Below are positions 62,201 through 63,696 of a stretch of 64,000 bases of DNA, one piece after another. Position 1 is the stretch's first letter, and the number at the start of each line of letters is the position of its first letter. Source of the DNA: Tachypleus tridentatus (Eukaryota > Arthropoda > Merostomata > Xiphosura > Limulidae); NCBI RefSeq assembly GCF_004210375.1, contig NW_027467782.1, positions 37,871,771 to 37,935,770 on the forward strand, given 5' to 3'. A model generated the notes under the pieces. That model was not told where the DNA came from and made no database searches. It saw only the letters and a list, made by a program, of their open reading frames with translations. The position numbers and the translations under genes are program-made.

Positions 62201-63696
62201 CAACTCAGGAATGTTCTTCAAATTACTCTCAACAATTACTCCTTGTTAAGAATTCACAGTAGCAAGGGGGAGTAACATCAATGGGTATATCCCCAATGGC
62301 CTTAAAATTCAGGAGGTGTTCACTGTGTTTTGGGGTTGATATTTCCACAAAGATGTCCCCAAAACATAGCTTCTTGATGGACTTGGGAAAGCCAATACTC
62401 CACTCTAATCCCTTTTAAATGAAAAAGGGAGACATATGCCCTAAGGATTAATCAGATAAAGAATGAAGGATTAAAAATTGAGCTACAAGATCTGATGGTT
62501 GTGGTGATTTTCAAGGATTACGGAATTCAAAAGAGTGAGAGGAAGATTTACTACCCATTGACCCTGCCCACAATGGAGTCCTATGAGGCTACACGTTACA
62601 ATGCTAAACAAGGGCATTACAGCTACACCAGGGTTTCATTAACATCATATCCGAACACCAACATCTGACACAATGTCCACAACACCTGTTGAAAACGTCC
62701 AAAACTGGTTCTCAGGTTAATCCTGGAAGGGGTCACCACCAGGCCACCCATCTACAGAAAGTAAACTAAAAATATGAAACCTTTCCTGGGAAGACCCCTT
62801 ACCACACAAAAGAATCACACCAAGCACATAGTGTTCATCCTTTAAATTTTCTTATACAATAATATCTATTATTTAAAACACAATCCATGAGTTAGGGAAA
62901 CATTTATGGTGGGTTCATCCTTCTCTCAAAGTCTAAGAGTACAATACAAGATTTGGTTCTTCTGTTCTGTAAAGCCATTTTCTTTGCACTAGGGAGGGGA
63001 CACTATACTTTACTTGTTGATTTAAGATAACTAAATGTGAGGGATGCAAAAAAAAAAAACACTTTTACTATTTTTTGCAAGAGGAACAAAATCCAGCCAA
63101 CTGTCAAAAAAAGGGCAGAGTGACACACATGTAGCTTATTAGATTTAGGGCATGTATCTGACTTTACTTTACATGCATGCTTTTGAATCACATGTCAAAG
63201 TTAATTTCATTATTAGTATAGATGTATATGTAGATTTTACTAAGTAATAACAATAAACACATCCAACTTTTTGTTACTGATCATGTTTTTATTAACCAGG
63301 AAATCACTGCTCATGGTCCTGCAAACAGTTGTGGATTAATGTTATAAAAAATAGCCCTAGTCATTCTTATTCCTTATTTTCAAAATTGTTTTTAGAGTTT
63401 TCTACACTTTTACCATTTTCAAGACCCTATGGAATCAATAAAATTATAAAAAAATGTGTTTAAGTTAAGAAATTTCATTAGATAAGTAGATTAATTAAAA
63501 GTTACTTTTCTTGCAATTGCAAAGTAAAGAAAATATACTTATGAACAAAAGTGTTCCAGGCTTGAGTACAAATTTGAGGGAAATCTTCCTCAGTAAAATG
63601 AATAGCTATCTTTAGAGTAGCCATCACTTTCATCCTCACTGCAGTAATGTGCTTTGGACCCATTAGCTCCATAATAGAATTTAAACTTCCTAATGC
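6286..63696 (-). CDS. ATR: ATR checkpoint kinase gene, partial, multi-exon span
   Basis: Seventeen separated minus-strand segments align in order with the C-terminal HEAT repeats and FAT domain of animal ATR, which I recognise from the human protein. ATR is a nuclear PI3K-related serine/threonine kinase. With ATRIP it binds RPA-coated single-stranded DNA and activates CHK1 during replication stress. Every exon called here has an AG acceptor and GT donor, and reading phases match across all neighbouring pairs that I could join. The 5' part of the gene is beyond the right edge; the kinase and FATC domains are beyond the left edge. Introns are long (up to about 8 kb) and full of transposons. Two exons contain frame-disrupting lesions and two blocks of expected sequence were not found, so this may be a decaying duplicate or contain assembly errors. 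Identity as ATR is near certain; functional status is not. Confidence 0.93.
6462..7319. other. ATR intron, AT-rich
   Basis: Intron sequence between W16 and W17. Part of it (about 6950-7130, with C-A-C-A-A-A-A-T-T-T-G-G near 7060) weakly resembles sequence near 43900-44000. No gene is seen. Confidence 0.45.
7320..7768 (+). repeat. Left arm of a 0.45-kb inverted repeat
   Basis: These 449 bp match the reverse complement of 12383-12824 almost throughout, with scattered substitutions and a few small indels. Shared blocks include AGCACCAGAAAAAA, CCTACATTCTTTTATCCCAAG, TTAATCACCTGGGAAACAT and AAAAGGATACTTATTTTTACA. Similarity stops sharply at both ends (TTTATAGTTCATG on the left, GACTATTAAAG on the right). 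The arms are separated by about 4.6 kb. The sequence is non-coding and its class is unknown. Confidence 0.9.
7769..8905. other. ATR intron W16-W17, nothing recognised
   Basis: AT-rich intron sequence. No coding similarity and no clear repeat beyond simple AT-rich runs. Confidence 0.45.
8906..9026 (-). pseudogene. ATR: ATR exon W16 with 1-nt frameshift
   Basis: Read from AG at 9027-9028, the exon gives N-E-Q-E-Q-A-I-N-I-L-Q-K-G, matching human D-V-H-Q-A-L-I-V-L-Q-K-G. Read back from the donor GTAATA at 8905, it gives K-E-T-A-A-C-A-K, which continues correctly into W17. These two readings are in different frames. Both neighbours require a phase 0 to 0 exon, hence a multiple of three, yet the exon is 121 bp. 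A single extra base, probably an A in the A-rich stretch near the middle, explains this. The splice sites themselves look normal. Confidence 0.86.
9450..9735. repeat. Degenerate tandem repeat, about 75-bp unit
   Basis: About four diverged copies of a unit containing ATACAG(A/T)GATC(T/A)(A/T)AG, then TATCACAAGTACAGTTCAA and TTAGG. Copies differ at many positions and by small indels, so the array is old. It lies in the W15-W16 intron. Confidence 0.65.
10140..10600 (+). repeat. Unclassified interspersed repeat, fragment 1
   Basis: The part around 10390-10590 (CCCATGTTGGTGGATAGGGC, then a TG-rich run and GAGTGATGCATC) resembles 46320-46440 (CTCATGTTAGTGGTTAGGGT, TGTGTGTGTA, GAATGATGC). It therefore belongs to the same dispersed family. 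No protein similarity was seen in any frame; the 79-codon plus-strand frame here is not convincing. Confidence 0.5.
10601..12382. other. Intronic sequence with long but unsupported open frames
   Basis: This GC-richer stretch has minus-strand open frames of 106 and 110 codons (10671-10991, 11839-12171). They have no recognisable motifs, splice context or repeat-family match that I can name. It probably derives from the same unclassified repeat as 10140-10600. It contains a perfect 12-bp-stem hairpin at 11144-11182. Confidence 0.4.
11144..11182. repeat. Perfect 12-bp stem hairpin
   Basis: CTGAGTGGTAAT at 11144-11155 is the exact reverse complement of ATTACCACTCAG at 11171-11182, with a 15-nt loop between. 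It could be a MITE relic end pair or a chance palindrome inside repeat DNA. Confidence 0.75.
12383..12824 (-). repeat. Right arm of a 0.45-kb inverted repeat
   Basis: Reverse-complement partner of 7320-7768. The arm is 442 bp, slightly shorter through small indels, including a 3-nt difference beside TATTATTACTTATTTTG. Both ends coincide with the ends of the left arm, so it is a defined unit rather than a gradient of similarity. Confidence 0.9.
12825..13950. other. Intronic repeat-like DNA, no gene
   Basis: Continuation of the moderately GC-richer unclassified repeat DNA. No exon, motif or terminal structure could be supported. Confidence 0.4.
13951..14089. repeat. Two-copy direct tandem duplication, about 70 bp
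   Basis: Two adjacent copies (13951-14020 and 14021-14089) begin AAACTGAGCA and end AGTACTCACC. They differ at a few positions plus a one-base length difference. The duplication is therefore recent relative to the surrounding sequence. Confidence 0.92.
14090..15484. other. ATR intron W15-W16, AT-rich
   Basis: No coding or named repeat sequence recognised. A poly-T run occurs near 14500 and palindrome-rich AT DNA lies nearby. Confidence 0.45.
15485..15584 (-). CDS. ATR: ATR exon W15
   Basis: A 100-bp exon with acceptor AG at 15585-15586 and donor GTAAAT at 15484. It completes a lysine codon and reads S-G-H-H-Q-Q-R-A-Y-S-C-L-L-E-A, against human A-G-H-H-Q-T-A-Y-N-A-L-L-N-A. A T-F-V-E-K-S-K-W-H-W-N-K end matches L-Y-V-E-R-A-K-W-L-W-S-K. 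It has one extra residue in the first helix relative to human and ends in phase 0. Confidence 0.88.
15585..16164. other. ATR intron, AT-rich palindromic stretch
   Basis: Around 15675-15730 there are repeated ATGCAATTAATTATTA blocks in direct and inverted order, giving cruciform-prone AT-rich DNA. Nothing else was recognised. Confidence 0.5.
16165..16405 (-). mobile_element. SINE family A copy, old and diverged
   Basis: Family A landmarks are present but eroded: TGCAAAGCTACACAAGAGCC, ATAGTGGGACAGACTGTCAC, TTCCCACAGCTGAGAGGGCA and AACATGTTCAGTAATG. The tRNA-like head is mutated (GAGGTTCAATCCTGTAATC). It is nearly full-length and inserted in the W14-W15 intron. Confidence 0.75.
16406..18587. 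other. ATR intron W14-W15, nothing recognised
   Basis: About 2.2 kb of mixed AT-rich intron. The 71-codon plus-strand frame at 16626-16841 shows no similarity that I recognise. No tandem or inverted repeats stand out. Confidence 0.4.
18588..18730 (-). CDS. ATR: ATR exon W14
   Basis: A 143-bp exon from AG at 18731-18732 to GTAGGT at 18587, entering in phase 0 and leaving in phase 2. It reads Y-Q-E-P-L-L-N-L-Y-R-V-L-L against human A-K-E-P-I-L-A-L-R-R-A-L-L. It then reads CWLQSAKLARK against human CWLQSARVARK, a highly ATR-specific motif in the FAT domain. It is fully open. Confidence 0.92.
18731..19524. other. ATR intron W13-W14
   Basis: A short (794 bp) AT-rich intron between two phase-compatible exons. 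No repeat was recognised. Confidence 0.6.
19525..19664 (-). pseudogene. ATR: ATR exon W13 with frameshift and nonsense codon
   Basis: The exon starts after a strong acceptor (TTTTTTCTTCCAG, ending at 19665) and completes the W12 arginine. It then reads L-H-M-L-T-D-M-E-K-A-V, matching human L-H-M-L-C-E-L-E-H-S-I. A TAA follows at once in this frame. One base further along, the frame resumes K-F-L-Q-V-S-A-L-H-F-K-E and ends L-L-E-E-W-R-G-R-R-K-L-V-Q before a GTATGT donor at 19524. That resembles the human L-N-W-V-A-R-L-E-M-T-Q. The flanking phases require 3n+1 bases; the exon has 140, one too many. The resumed frame also contains an in-frame TGA. The two lesions are independent and no normal-sized intron could remove them. 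Confidence 0.8.
20951..21352 (-). pseudogene. LINE RNase H domain fragment
   Basis: The 133-codon minus-strand frame contains P-I-Y-T-D-G-S-K-S-G-D-S-V-G-S-A, the first catalytic Asp region of LINE RNase H. It then loses similarity, probably after a frameshift. RNase H places the element among Jockey/I-group non-LTR retrotransposons that carry this domain. Confidence 0.8.
21878..22216 (-). pseudogene. LINE reverse transcriptase palm fragment
   Basis: The frame reads L-Q-G-C-V-L-S-D-T-F-F-S, then Y-V-N-D-F-H-I-S-C and W-I-T-A-N-S-F. This corresponds to the non-LTR RT motif G-x-x-Q-G-S-x-L-S-x-x-L-F and the Y-x-D-D box. The box here reads Y-V-N-D, so the copy is catalytically dead. Confidence 0.85.
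23493..23780 (-). pseudogene. LINE endonuclease fragment
   Basis: The frame L-Q-E-I-F-L-K-L-A-D-T, then G-G-V-A-L-L-V-D and V-C-S-L-Y-L-L-P matches the apurinic-type endonuclease of Jockey-like ORF2 proteins (E-T-x-L, G-G-V-A-I and Y-x-P landmarks). It is truncated by stops on both sides. Confidence 0.8.
23855..24301 (-). pseudogene. LINE ORF1 C-terminal fragment
   Basis: A 148-codon open frame in the position expected for ORF1 of copy 1. It includes S-Y/T-Y-A-D-A then T-T-T-V-G-V-Q-T-D and a K/S/N-rich tail. A diverged equivalent lies at 61669-61956 in copy 2. The zinc-knuckle part lies just upstream in a different frame, so the reading frame has broken. Confidence 0.7.
25561..26592. repeat. 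61-bp minisatellite, about 16-17 copies
   Basis: Tandem copies of a 61-bp unit (GATATCCACAATGATATGTA, CCATTCTCCATGTAATTAGA, CATTAAAACAATTACTTCAAA). Central copies are almost identical. The leftmost copies carry shared variants (GTGCCTTTCTCC), two copies lack a GAT trinucleotide, and one copy near 26300 contains a partial internal duplication. The array abuts the 5' end of LINE copy 1 and lies in the W12-W13 intron. Confidence 0.97.
26593..26965. other. ATR intron 3' of exon W12
   Basis: AT-rich intron between the minisatellite and W12. It has loose matches to the minisatellite theme (CACAATG-like words) but no further tandem copies and no exon. Confidence 0.5.
26966..27045 (-). CDS. ATR: ATR exon W12 (5' edge uncertain)
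   Basis: On the minus strand this segment reads I-V-R-T-Q-Q-M-G-P-L-S-A-A-S-M-E, against human L-V-R-A-E-Q-I-V-P-L-S-A-A-S-F-E, and then Y-S-H-I-L-R against Y-E-Y-I-V-R. The donor GTAATT is at 26965. It ends in phase 2 and joins W13 as R-L-H-M-L, as in human ATR. The 5' edge is set at an AG at 27046-27047, because that AG forms an in-frame TAG with the base before it. Upstream bases in the same frame read K-F-C-S-T-L, resembling the A-F-Y-D-S-L expected next. The true exon may therefore be longer and interrupted. Three or four residues usually present after the glycine pair also seem missing. Confidence 0.75.
27046..27659. other. ATR intron upstream of W12, with left flank of the LTR element
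   Basis: AT-rich sequence. The first bases upstream of W12 may encode a few more ATR residues (K-F-C-S-T-L) interrupted by stops. The 62-codon minus frame at 27503-27691 overlaps the start of the 5' LTR and shows no similarity to ATR. Confidence 0.4.
27660..28055 (+). mobile_element. 5' LTR-like region of a decayed LTR retrotransposon
   Basis: This stretch is a diverged direct repeat of about 31800-32215. Shared landmarks are GAGTTTAGCCATAAA, GAAATTATCACA(G/A)ACT, ATTGTAACAACA, GATACAACTGT and TATGCTGTTT. At the right end AAGTCAGACACTTACTGTAAAG corresponds to AAGTCCCAGACACCAACTACAAAG. The order and spacing of the landmarks agree. The pair flanks the gag/pol remnants between them. Confidence 0.7.
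28056..31600 (+). mobile_element. Internal region of a decayed Ty3-type LTR retrotransposon (gag, integrase, RT)
   Basis: Plus-strand remnants with many stops. A gag-like part at about 28540-28930 reads F-V-P-E-R-A-P-N-D-M-I-K and Y-V-E-A-H-G-E-N-I. An integrase core at about 29930-30110 reads V-A-M-D-L-I-G-Q-L-T-P, then T-H-Y-P-E-A-I-A-L-P-K-T. The integrase C-terminal side near 30340 reads G-P-M-R-I-L. A reverse transcriptase at about 30830-31190 reads M-L-E-A-G-I-T-G-P, F-F-T-K-V-N-L-R-K-V-Y-W-Q and S-G-L-I-N-S-A-A-A-F-N. The catalytic Asp of the K-x-D-L motif is Asn. Integrase lies upstream of RT. The copy is dead. Confidence 0.72.
30952..31209 (+). pseudogene. LTR-element reverse transcriptase fragment
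   Basis: An 85-codon open remnant with G-N-P-D-A-I-A-V-K, F-F-T-K-V-N-L-R-K-V-Y-W-Q and L-T-P-D-E-W-Y-Q-F-K-K. These are the fingers and palm landmarks of Ty3/Gypsy RT. The next RT block (S-G-L-I-N-S-A-A-A-F-N, 31094 onward) is in another frame. The Y-x-D-D box appears deleted. Confidence 0.75.
31795..32216 (+). mobile_element. 3' LTR-like region
   Basis: Direct-repeat partner of the 5' LTR-like region, with the landmarks in the same order. It may extend left to about 31570 (TGTTATATCCACACAAG), but that part is not preserved in the 5' copy. The large divergence between the LTRs implies an old insertion. Confidence 0.68.
32229..32500. repeat. AT microsatellite followed by degenerate approximately 72-bp repeats
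   Basis: An (AT)n run is followed by about three diverged copies. Their shared themes are TTTCAAATAAATAGCTA(G/A)ATTT, AACTA and CACATACTTATTTT. The array lies just right of the LTR element in the W11-W12 intron. Confidence 0.7.
32501..33089. other. ATR intron between LTR element and mariner
   Basis: AT-rich DNA. It probably includes the left part of the mariner element, but I could not identify a 5' terminal inverted repeat. Confidence 0.4.
33090..34195 (+). mobile_element. Dead DD34D mariner transposon
   Basis: The transposase remnant runs in four or more frames. The helix-turn-helix part (33139-33567) reads E-M-L-R-T-A-F, H-F-Q-D-V-Q-K-S-V-K-D-D and F-F-P-R-L-L. The catalytic part shows E-S-W-V-H-S-Y-D-P-E-T-K, then F-D-V-Q-G-I-V-H-H-E and G-Q-T-V-N. 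It continues with H-D-N-A-P-S-H, exactly 34 residues, and C-D-F. This spacing assigns it to DD34D mariner. Single-base indels hit the first Asp (T-G-D-E reads T-G-Y), the run before F-D-V-Q, and the stretch before H-D-N-A. A stop replaces the Y of P-P-Y-S-P. The right end AGTCTTAGAACTTTTGAC looks like a terminal repeat; the left was not found. Confidence 0.88.
34196..34941. other. ATR intron, right flank of the mariner
   Basis: AT-rich with no gene. The segment CCAGTTTGAAAAGTTGCACA (34246-34265) resembles mariner terminal sequence and could be a second, older mariner end. Confidence 0.4.
34942..35004 (-). CDS. ATR: ATR exon W11 (63-bp micro-exon)
   Basis: A 63-bp, 21-codon exon (phase 0 to 0) bounded by AG at 35005-35006 and GTATGA at 34941. 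It reads N-W-G-V-A-V-G-K-I-L-L-S-V-K, aligning with human T-W-S-V-R-L-G-Q-L-L-L-S-A-K. Length, phase and position between W10 and W12 all fit. It is short, so similarity alone is modest evidence; synteny raises the confidence. Confidence 0.8.
35005..35989. other. ATR intron W10-W11, left part
   Basis: AT-rich intron grading into GC-richer repeat DNA near 35400. No gene recognised. Confidence 0.4.
35990..37135 (+). repeat. Unclassified interspersed repeat, fragment 2
   Basis: Two parts recur elsewhere. The first is 36128-36400 (GAGGTAAGTACCTATACGAA, ATACATTTTCAAC, TAGTCTTCACCTG), which matches 46020-46230 and 51490-51740. The second is 36985-37130 (CACCACCCTACTCTCTACTG, CACCACTCCAGCAGTTAG, CTTCCATACTGCACTG), which matches 52480-52610. 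The order is conserved, so this is one long dispersed family. No protein motif was identified. Confidence 0.55.
37136..38740. other. ATR intron W10-W11, right part
   Basis: Mixed sequence, probably continuing the unclassified repeat to about 38230 and then AT-rich intron. Open frames of 60-65 codons on the minus strand show no recognisable similarity. Confidence 0.4.
38741..39195. repeat. 31-bp minisatellite, about 14-15 copies
   Basis: Tandem copies of GAAGTATGAATAAAGAAGAC + ATTTATGTGCA (31 bp). Several copies are shortened, by loss of GTGCA, AATAA or the central part. The left copies have the variant GTACAAAA, the middle copies GTGCAGAA. The array ends about 95 bp downstream of the W10 splice donor. 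Confidence 0.96.
39290..39380 (-). CDS. ATR: ATR exon W10
   Basis: A 91-bp exon with acceptor AG at 39381-39382 and a consensus GTAAGT donor at 39289. It completes an arginine codon from W9 and reads R-P-E-W-S-N-E-I, then VESAWKLADWDGLSEFL. Human ATR has R-S-E-W-T-D-E-L and then VEAAWKLSQWDLVENYL. It ends in phase 0. A 31-bp tandem repeat ends only about 95 bp downstream of the donor, inside the next intron. Confidence 0.92.
39646..39796 (-). CDS. ATR: ATR exon W9
   Basis: The exon runs from AG at 39797-39798 to GTTTGT at 39645 (151 bp, phase 1 in, phase 2 out). The sequence DAFSCYERAVKVKPDTISHH aligns with human DATACYDRAIQLEPDQIIHY. It then gives G-L-L-R-C-L-M-G-L-D-Q, matching G-V-V-K-S-M-L-G-L-G-Q. 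This is a TPR-like pair of helices in the FAT domain. It is open and both junction phases agree with W8 and W10. Confidence 0.94.
39797..41010. other. ATR intron W8-W9
   Basis: AT-rich intron. The minus frame of W9 stays open to the right of the acceptor (to 39902). That extension lacks ATR similarity and the splice phase argues against its use. No other feature recognised. Confidence 0.5.
41022..41152 (-). mobile_element. SINE family C copy with perfect TSD
   Basis: Starts with a GT-rich tail. On the minus strand it then gives a tRNA-like head with GGTACAGCAGTAAG (A box) and AGGGGTTCAATTCCCCT (B box). Exact 11-bp direct repeats AAATCAATTAG flank it at 41011-41021 and 41153-41163. It is a third tRNA-derived SINE family, also familiar from chelicerate genomes. 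Confidence 0.88.
41395..41545 (+). repeat. AT-rich interspersed repeat, copy 2
   Basis: Shares AAAATAGTAGTTCAATAAAA, TTTTGAATGTAAGT and TGGCCTTTGACCCATGACCC with copies at 5583-5735 and 45290-45435. It lies immediately downstream of the W8 donor. Confidence 0.65.
41578..41683 (-). CDS. ATR: ATR exon W8
   Basis: A 106-bp exon between AG at 41684-41685 and GTATGT at 41577. It begins KLYILLDEPDGVAGEAASRQ, against human KLYAAMHEPDGVAGVSAIRK, an ATR-diagnostic stretch in the FAT TPR-like repeats. It enters in phase 0 and leaves in phase 1. W7 ends in phase 2, so at least one exon of 3n+1 bases is missing between them. Human ATR has about 35 residues there. Confidence 0.92.
41684..42410. other. 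ATR intron W7-W8, expected exon not found
   Basis: Phase logic requires at least one exon of 3n+1 bases here, corresponding to about 35 human residues (S-K-A-Y-T-R-A-V-M-H-F-E-S-F). I found no minus-strand frame with that similarity. The 79-codon minus frame at 41865-42104 does not match. Confidence 0.5.
42411..42492 (-). CDS. ATR: ATR exon W7 (short, less certain)
   Basis: An 82-bp exon found by phase and similarity, lying between AG at 42493-42494 and GTAAAT at 42410. The one leftover base of W6 plus its first two bases gives a valine, producing K-V-V-I-S-L-V-D. A Y-K-S-V-x-x-F-L pattern follows. Human ATR has K-V-D-S-M-V-S-T-V-D then Y-Q-S-V-T-R-F-L. It leaves in phase 2. The acceptor has a weak pyrimidine tract, so the 5' edge is less secure than in other exons. 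Five degenerate copies of an approximately 80-bp repeat start about 130 bp upstream. Confidence 0.66.
42625..43015. repeat. Degenerate approximately 80-bp tandem repeat, about 5 copies
   Basis: Units share (A)ACCA(C/A)AACAG(T/C)CATC, GAGGTC(T/C)TAGTA, CATCTCAA(T/C)AACT(G/A)AGAAT and TCTGT(T/C)AA. The left two copies are clear and the rest increasingly diverged. The array starts about 130 bp upstream of the W7 acceptor. Confidence 0.7.
43016..43849. other. ATR intron W6-W7, possible transposase relic
   Basis: The minus frame 43197-43397 includes N-K-M-T-L-W-K and N-L-P. These faintly resemble hAT-type transposase text, but not enough for a call. The rest is AT-rich intron. Confidence 0.3.
43850..45435 (+). 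repeat. AT-rich interspersed repeat, longest copy
   Basis: The right end (45290-45435) shares CATAAAATATTTGTTCAATA and GATGGCCTTTGATCCATGAC with the 5.6-kb and 41.4-kb copies. Weaker similarity extends left to about 43900, where it parallels 6950-7130 and 5240-5580. It is non-coding and unclassified. Confidence 0.45.
45985..46510 (+). repeat. Unclassified interspersed repeat, fragment 3
   Basis: Shares GAAGGTAAGTATTATCGAAA, ATATGCTCTTCACCTG, CTCATGTTAGTGGTTAGGGT and a TG-rich run with fragments at 36.1, 51.5 and 10.4 kb. Flanking sequence 45480-45985 contains one 72-codon plus-strand frame with no recognisable similarity. Confidence 0.55.
46893..47100 (-). CDS. ATR: ATR exon W6
   Basis: The largest recognised exon, 208 bp, from AG at 47101-47102 to GTAGTT at 46892. 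It opens IYREIMAVLSHVDQAEQ against human VYAEIMAVLKHDDQHT. It then gives DLCHLSAQTVFSILDCLTVW against human DLCQLSTQTVFSMLDHLTQW. A lysine/asparagine-rich tail follows, as in ATR. It enters in phase 0 and leaves in phase 1. No lesion is visible. Confidence 0.92.
47101..49286. other. ATR intron W5-W6
   Basis: About 2.2 kb of intron. Around 48620-48770 there is a loose inverted similarity (GTAACGTTGATCTCAATTTCA against TGTTACTTTCAATCAAGTTG). No gene or strong repeat recognised. Confidence 0.45.
49287..49424 (-). CDS. ATR: ATR exon W5
   Basis: This 138-bp exon (46 codons, phase 0 to 0) has acceptor AG at 49425-49426. The donor GTTTGT at 49286 is non-optimal but is supported by the continuation into W6. 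The segment FLLPHIMVNVLQDASNEEKE aligns with human YLLPHILVYVLLGCNQEDQQ in the FAT solenoid. The exon is open throughout. The open frame extends a little past the donor into the intron before meeting a stop; that extension lacks similarity. Confidence 0.88.
50093..50207 (-). CDS. ATR: ATR exon W4
   Basis: A 115-bp exon bounded by AG at 50208-50209 and GTAAGA at 50092. It completes the split codon from W3 and ends in phase 0. The stretch CPIYGSKLGSTFKDWACNWA corresponds to human KPIYLSKLGSNFAEWSASWA in the FAT domain. Phase agreement on both sides supports these boundaries. No stop or frameshift is present. Confidence 0.87.
50497..50645 (-). CDS. ATR: ATR exon W3
   Basis: The exon starts after an AG at 50646-50647 and stops before GTATGT at 50496. 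Its first residues, DCASYALQETLQIYTCQSGE, match human DSAAYAIQELLSIYDCREME. A later W-x-R-F-x-E-x-V-x-E-I-L motif matches the human equivalent. It is 149 bp, enters in phase 0 and leaves in phase 2. The frame is open. A 38-bp tandem repeat begins about 120 bp upstream of its acceptor. Confidence 0.9.
50765..51345. repeat. 38-bp minisatellite, about 15 copies
   Basis: Tandem units CTGTGTTTACTGTGAAAGAT + ATAAGGTATCACGTGTGA (38 bp). Variants are TATTATG for TATCACG, and TTAATG for TTTACTG. One copy near 51020-51060 is disrupted. The array lies in the W2-W3 intron, about 120 bp upstream of the W3 acceptor. Confidence 0.96.
51455..53640 (+). repeat. Unclassified interspersed repeat, fragment 4 (longest)
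   Basis: Shares the ATTGAAAATACATTTTCAGT region, GGGATACTCTTCATC and, at 52480-52610, the CACCACCCTATTCTG and CACCTCAGCAATTTGGAACT blocks with fragment 2. It is more GC-rich than the intron around it and has no convincing protein similarity. The 89- and 73-codon minus frames (52522-52791, 53021-53242) show no motif. Confidence 0.5.
53641..55370. other. ATR intron W2-W3, AT-rich
   Basis: AT-rich intron with an (AC)n run at about 54139-54158. No exon similarity and no other defined element. Confidence 0.45.
55371..55603. mobile_element. Tc1/mariner-type MITE with perfect 28-bp terminal inverted repeats
   Basis: TACAGGGTGTTCAGAAAGTC at 55371 continues to a 28-base arm. Its exact reverse complement (ending CTTTCTGAACACCCTGTA) occupies 55576-55603. 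The outermost bases are TA on both sides, as expected for TA target-site duplication by Tc1/mariner transposases. The 233-bp element is too short to encode a transposase. A short internal frame (R-N-K-I-R-R-I-Q-A-N-R-G-H-F) may be a transposase leftover. Confidence 0.92.
56317..56452 (-). CDS. ATR: ATR exon W2 (start of FAT region)
   Basis: This 136-bp exon has acceptor AG at 56453-56454 and donor GTGAGT from 56316. It contributes one base to a split codon and then 45 codons. The core SVEDENFAYDLVQELVRSFL corresponds to human GVEDSSFAYGLLMELTRAYL, just before the FAT domain. It ends in phase 0. Exon W1 ends two bases into a codon, so W1 and W2 are phase-compatible, although about 170 residues expected between them are absent. 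A 172-bp hairpin repeat (56533-56704) lies 80 bp upstream of the acceptor. Confidence 0.88.
56533..56704. repeat. Long hairpin (foldback MITE-like), arms about 56 bp
   Basis: The left arm 56533-56588 contains GGATATTAGAACTTTAATTA then ACATAAAGC. Its near-perfect reverse complement occupies 56649-56704. The loop is about 60 nt. Arms differ at only a few positions near their outer and inner ends. It lies 80 bp upstream of the W2 acceptor. Confidence 0.9.
56705..57454. other. ATR intron W1-W2, left part, expected exons not found
   Basis: AT-rich intron with a poly-A run near 56815-56831. I looked on the minus strand for the ATR segment ending G-E-C-L-G-E-L-G-A and did not find it. Confidence 0.5.
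57455..57732 (-). mobile_element. Jockey/I-type LINE copy 2, 3' end, left of nested insertion
   Basis: Resembles the 3' end of copy 1 (19985-20590). Shared features include G(A/T)TTGGTG(T)TT, CACCAAACA, an A-rich stretch, GGACA(A/G)TGT(C/T)ACCAT and AATGGTGCCAT. The match breaks at 57732 and resumes at 61060, on the far side of a plus-strand LINE. Confidence 0.75.
57775..59196 (+). pseudogene. LINE ORF2 part 1: endonuclease and start of RT
   Basis: A 473-codon open frame. The endonuclease starts I-K-I-L-H-I-N-C-Q-G. It shows V-S-E-T-L-C (catalytic Glu), I-I-I-G-D-F-N-S-P-H (Asp and Asn) and T-S-D-H-F-P-M (the S-D-H box), so its active-site residues look intact. A lysine-rich linker and the start of RT follow. 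The frame ends at a six-C run (59183-59188). Counting one fewer C restores the RT reading S-P-G-H-D-Q-I-P, so this is a 1-nt insertion. Confidence 0.93.
59197..60028 (+). pseudogene. LINE ORF2 part 2: reverse transcriptase core
   Basis: Continuation in the next frame. It has non-LTR RT landmarks in order: N-F-R-P-I-S-L-L, F-L-D-V-K-K-A-F-D-S-V-W, A-G-V-P-Q-E-S-V-L-S-P-L-L and Q-Y-A-D-D-I-A-I-W. The Y-A-D-D catalytic pair is intact; the usual Q-G-S reads Q-E-S. The frame is lost again near 60000-60026. An open ATG start at 59261 is internal to the domain and not a real start. Confidence 0.92.
60108..60554 (+). pseudogene. LINE ORF2 part 3: C-terminal domain
   Basis: Reads K-H-I-N-N-I, then I-Q-I-Y-K-A-Y-I-R-P-L-I-E-Y-G and L-S-L-K-Y-Y, the thumb and C-terminal landmarks of Jockey/CR1-like ORF2 proteins. 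It is out of frame with the preceding F-L-G-V-T-F-D-T-K-L-T-W by one base in the A run at about 60112. It ends at a natural stop at 60554. Confidence 0.88.
60606..60641 (+). repeat. Perfect 12-bp stem hairpin in the LINE 3' UTR
   Basis: CACACGACAGGC (60606-60617) pairs exactly with GCCTGTCGTGTG (60630-60641) across a 12-nt loop AAAACTTTCGGC. GC-rich stems stand out in this AT-rich window. 3'-UTR hairpins serve as RT recognition sites in some LINEs; that role here is inference. Confidence 0.9.
61060..62820 (-). mobile_element. Jockey/I-type LINE copy 2, right part, internally deleted
   Basis: Resumes the match to copy 1. 61130-61260 corresponds to the 3' region near 20620-20740, and 61320-61570 to 21290-21550. 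The match then jumps, near 61575-61680, to the ORF1 region (24150 onward in copy 1). About 2.6 kb covering most of ORF2 is deleted. The 62560-62815 end matches the copy-1 5' region (AGGGTTTCATTAACATCATA, CCAACATCTGACACAATGTC). A zinc-knuckle relic lies around 61850-61990. Confidence 0.85.
62821..63538. other. ATR intron next to exon W1, expected exons not found
   Basis: AT-rich intron. I searched the minus strand for the HEAT-repeat segment following W1 (human C-L-G-S-L-L-S-H-V-I-V-A-L-L-P-L) and found no convincing frame. Confidence 0.5.
63539..63696 (-). CDS. ATR: ATR exon W1 (C-terminal HEAT repeats)
   Basis: Read on the minus strand from an AG acceptor at 63697-63698, this 158-bp exon starts ALGSLNSIMELMGPKHITAV. 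Human ATR has ALNSLMSLMKLMGPKHVSSV at the same place, so the match is unambiguous. It continues through a methionine-rich helix to an F-P-x-x-C and A-W-x-x-F-V pattern that also matches ATR. The donor GT is at 63537-63538 and the exon ends after two bases of a codon (phase 2). The segment belongs to the alpha-solenoid ahead of the FAT domain. Upstream exons should lie beyond 64,000. No lesion is visible. Confidence 0.9.

Noticed and set aside
63301..63420. Acceptor-like CAG followed by an open minus-strand frame, tested as the exon after W1
   Set aside because: The translation (T-M-S-S-D-F-L-V) does not match the HEAT segment expected after W1.
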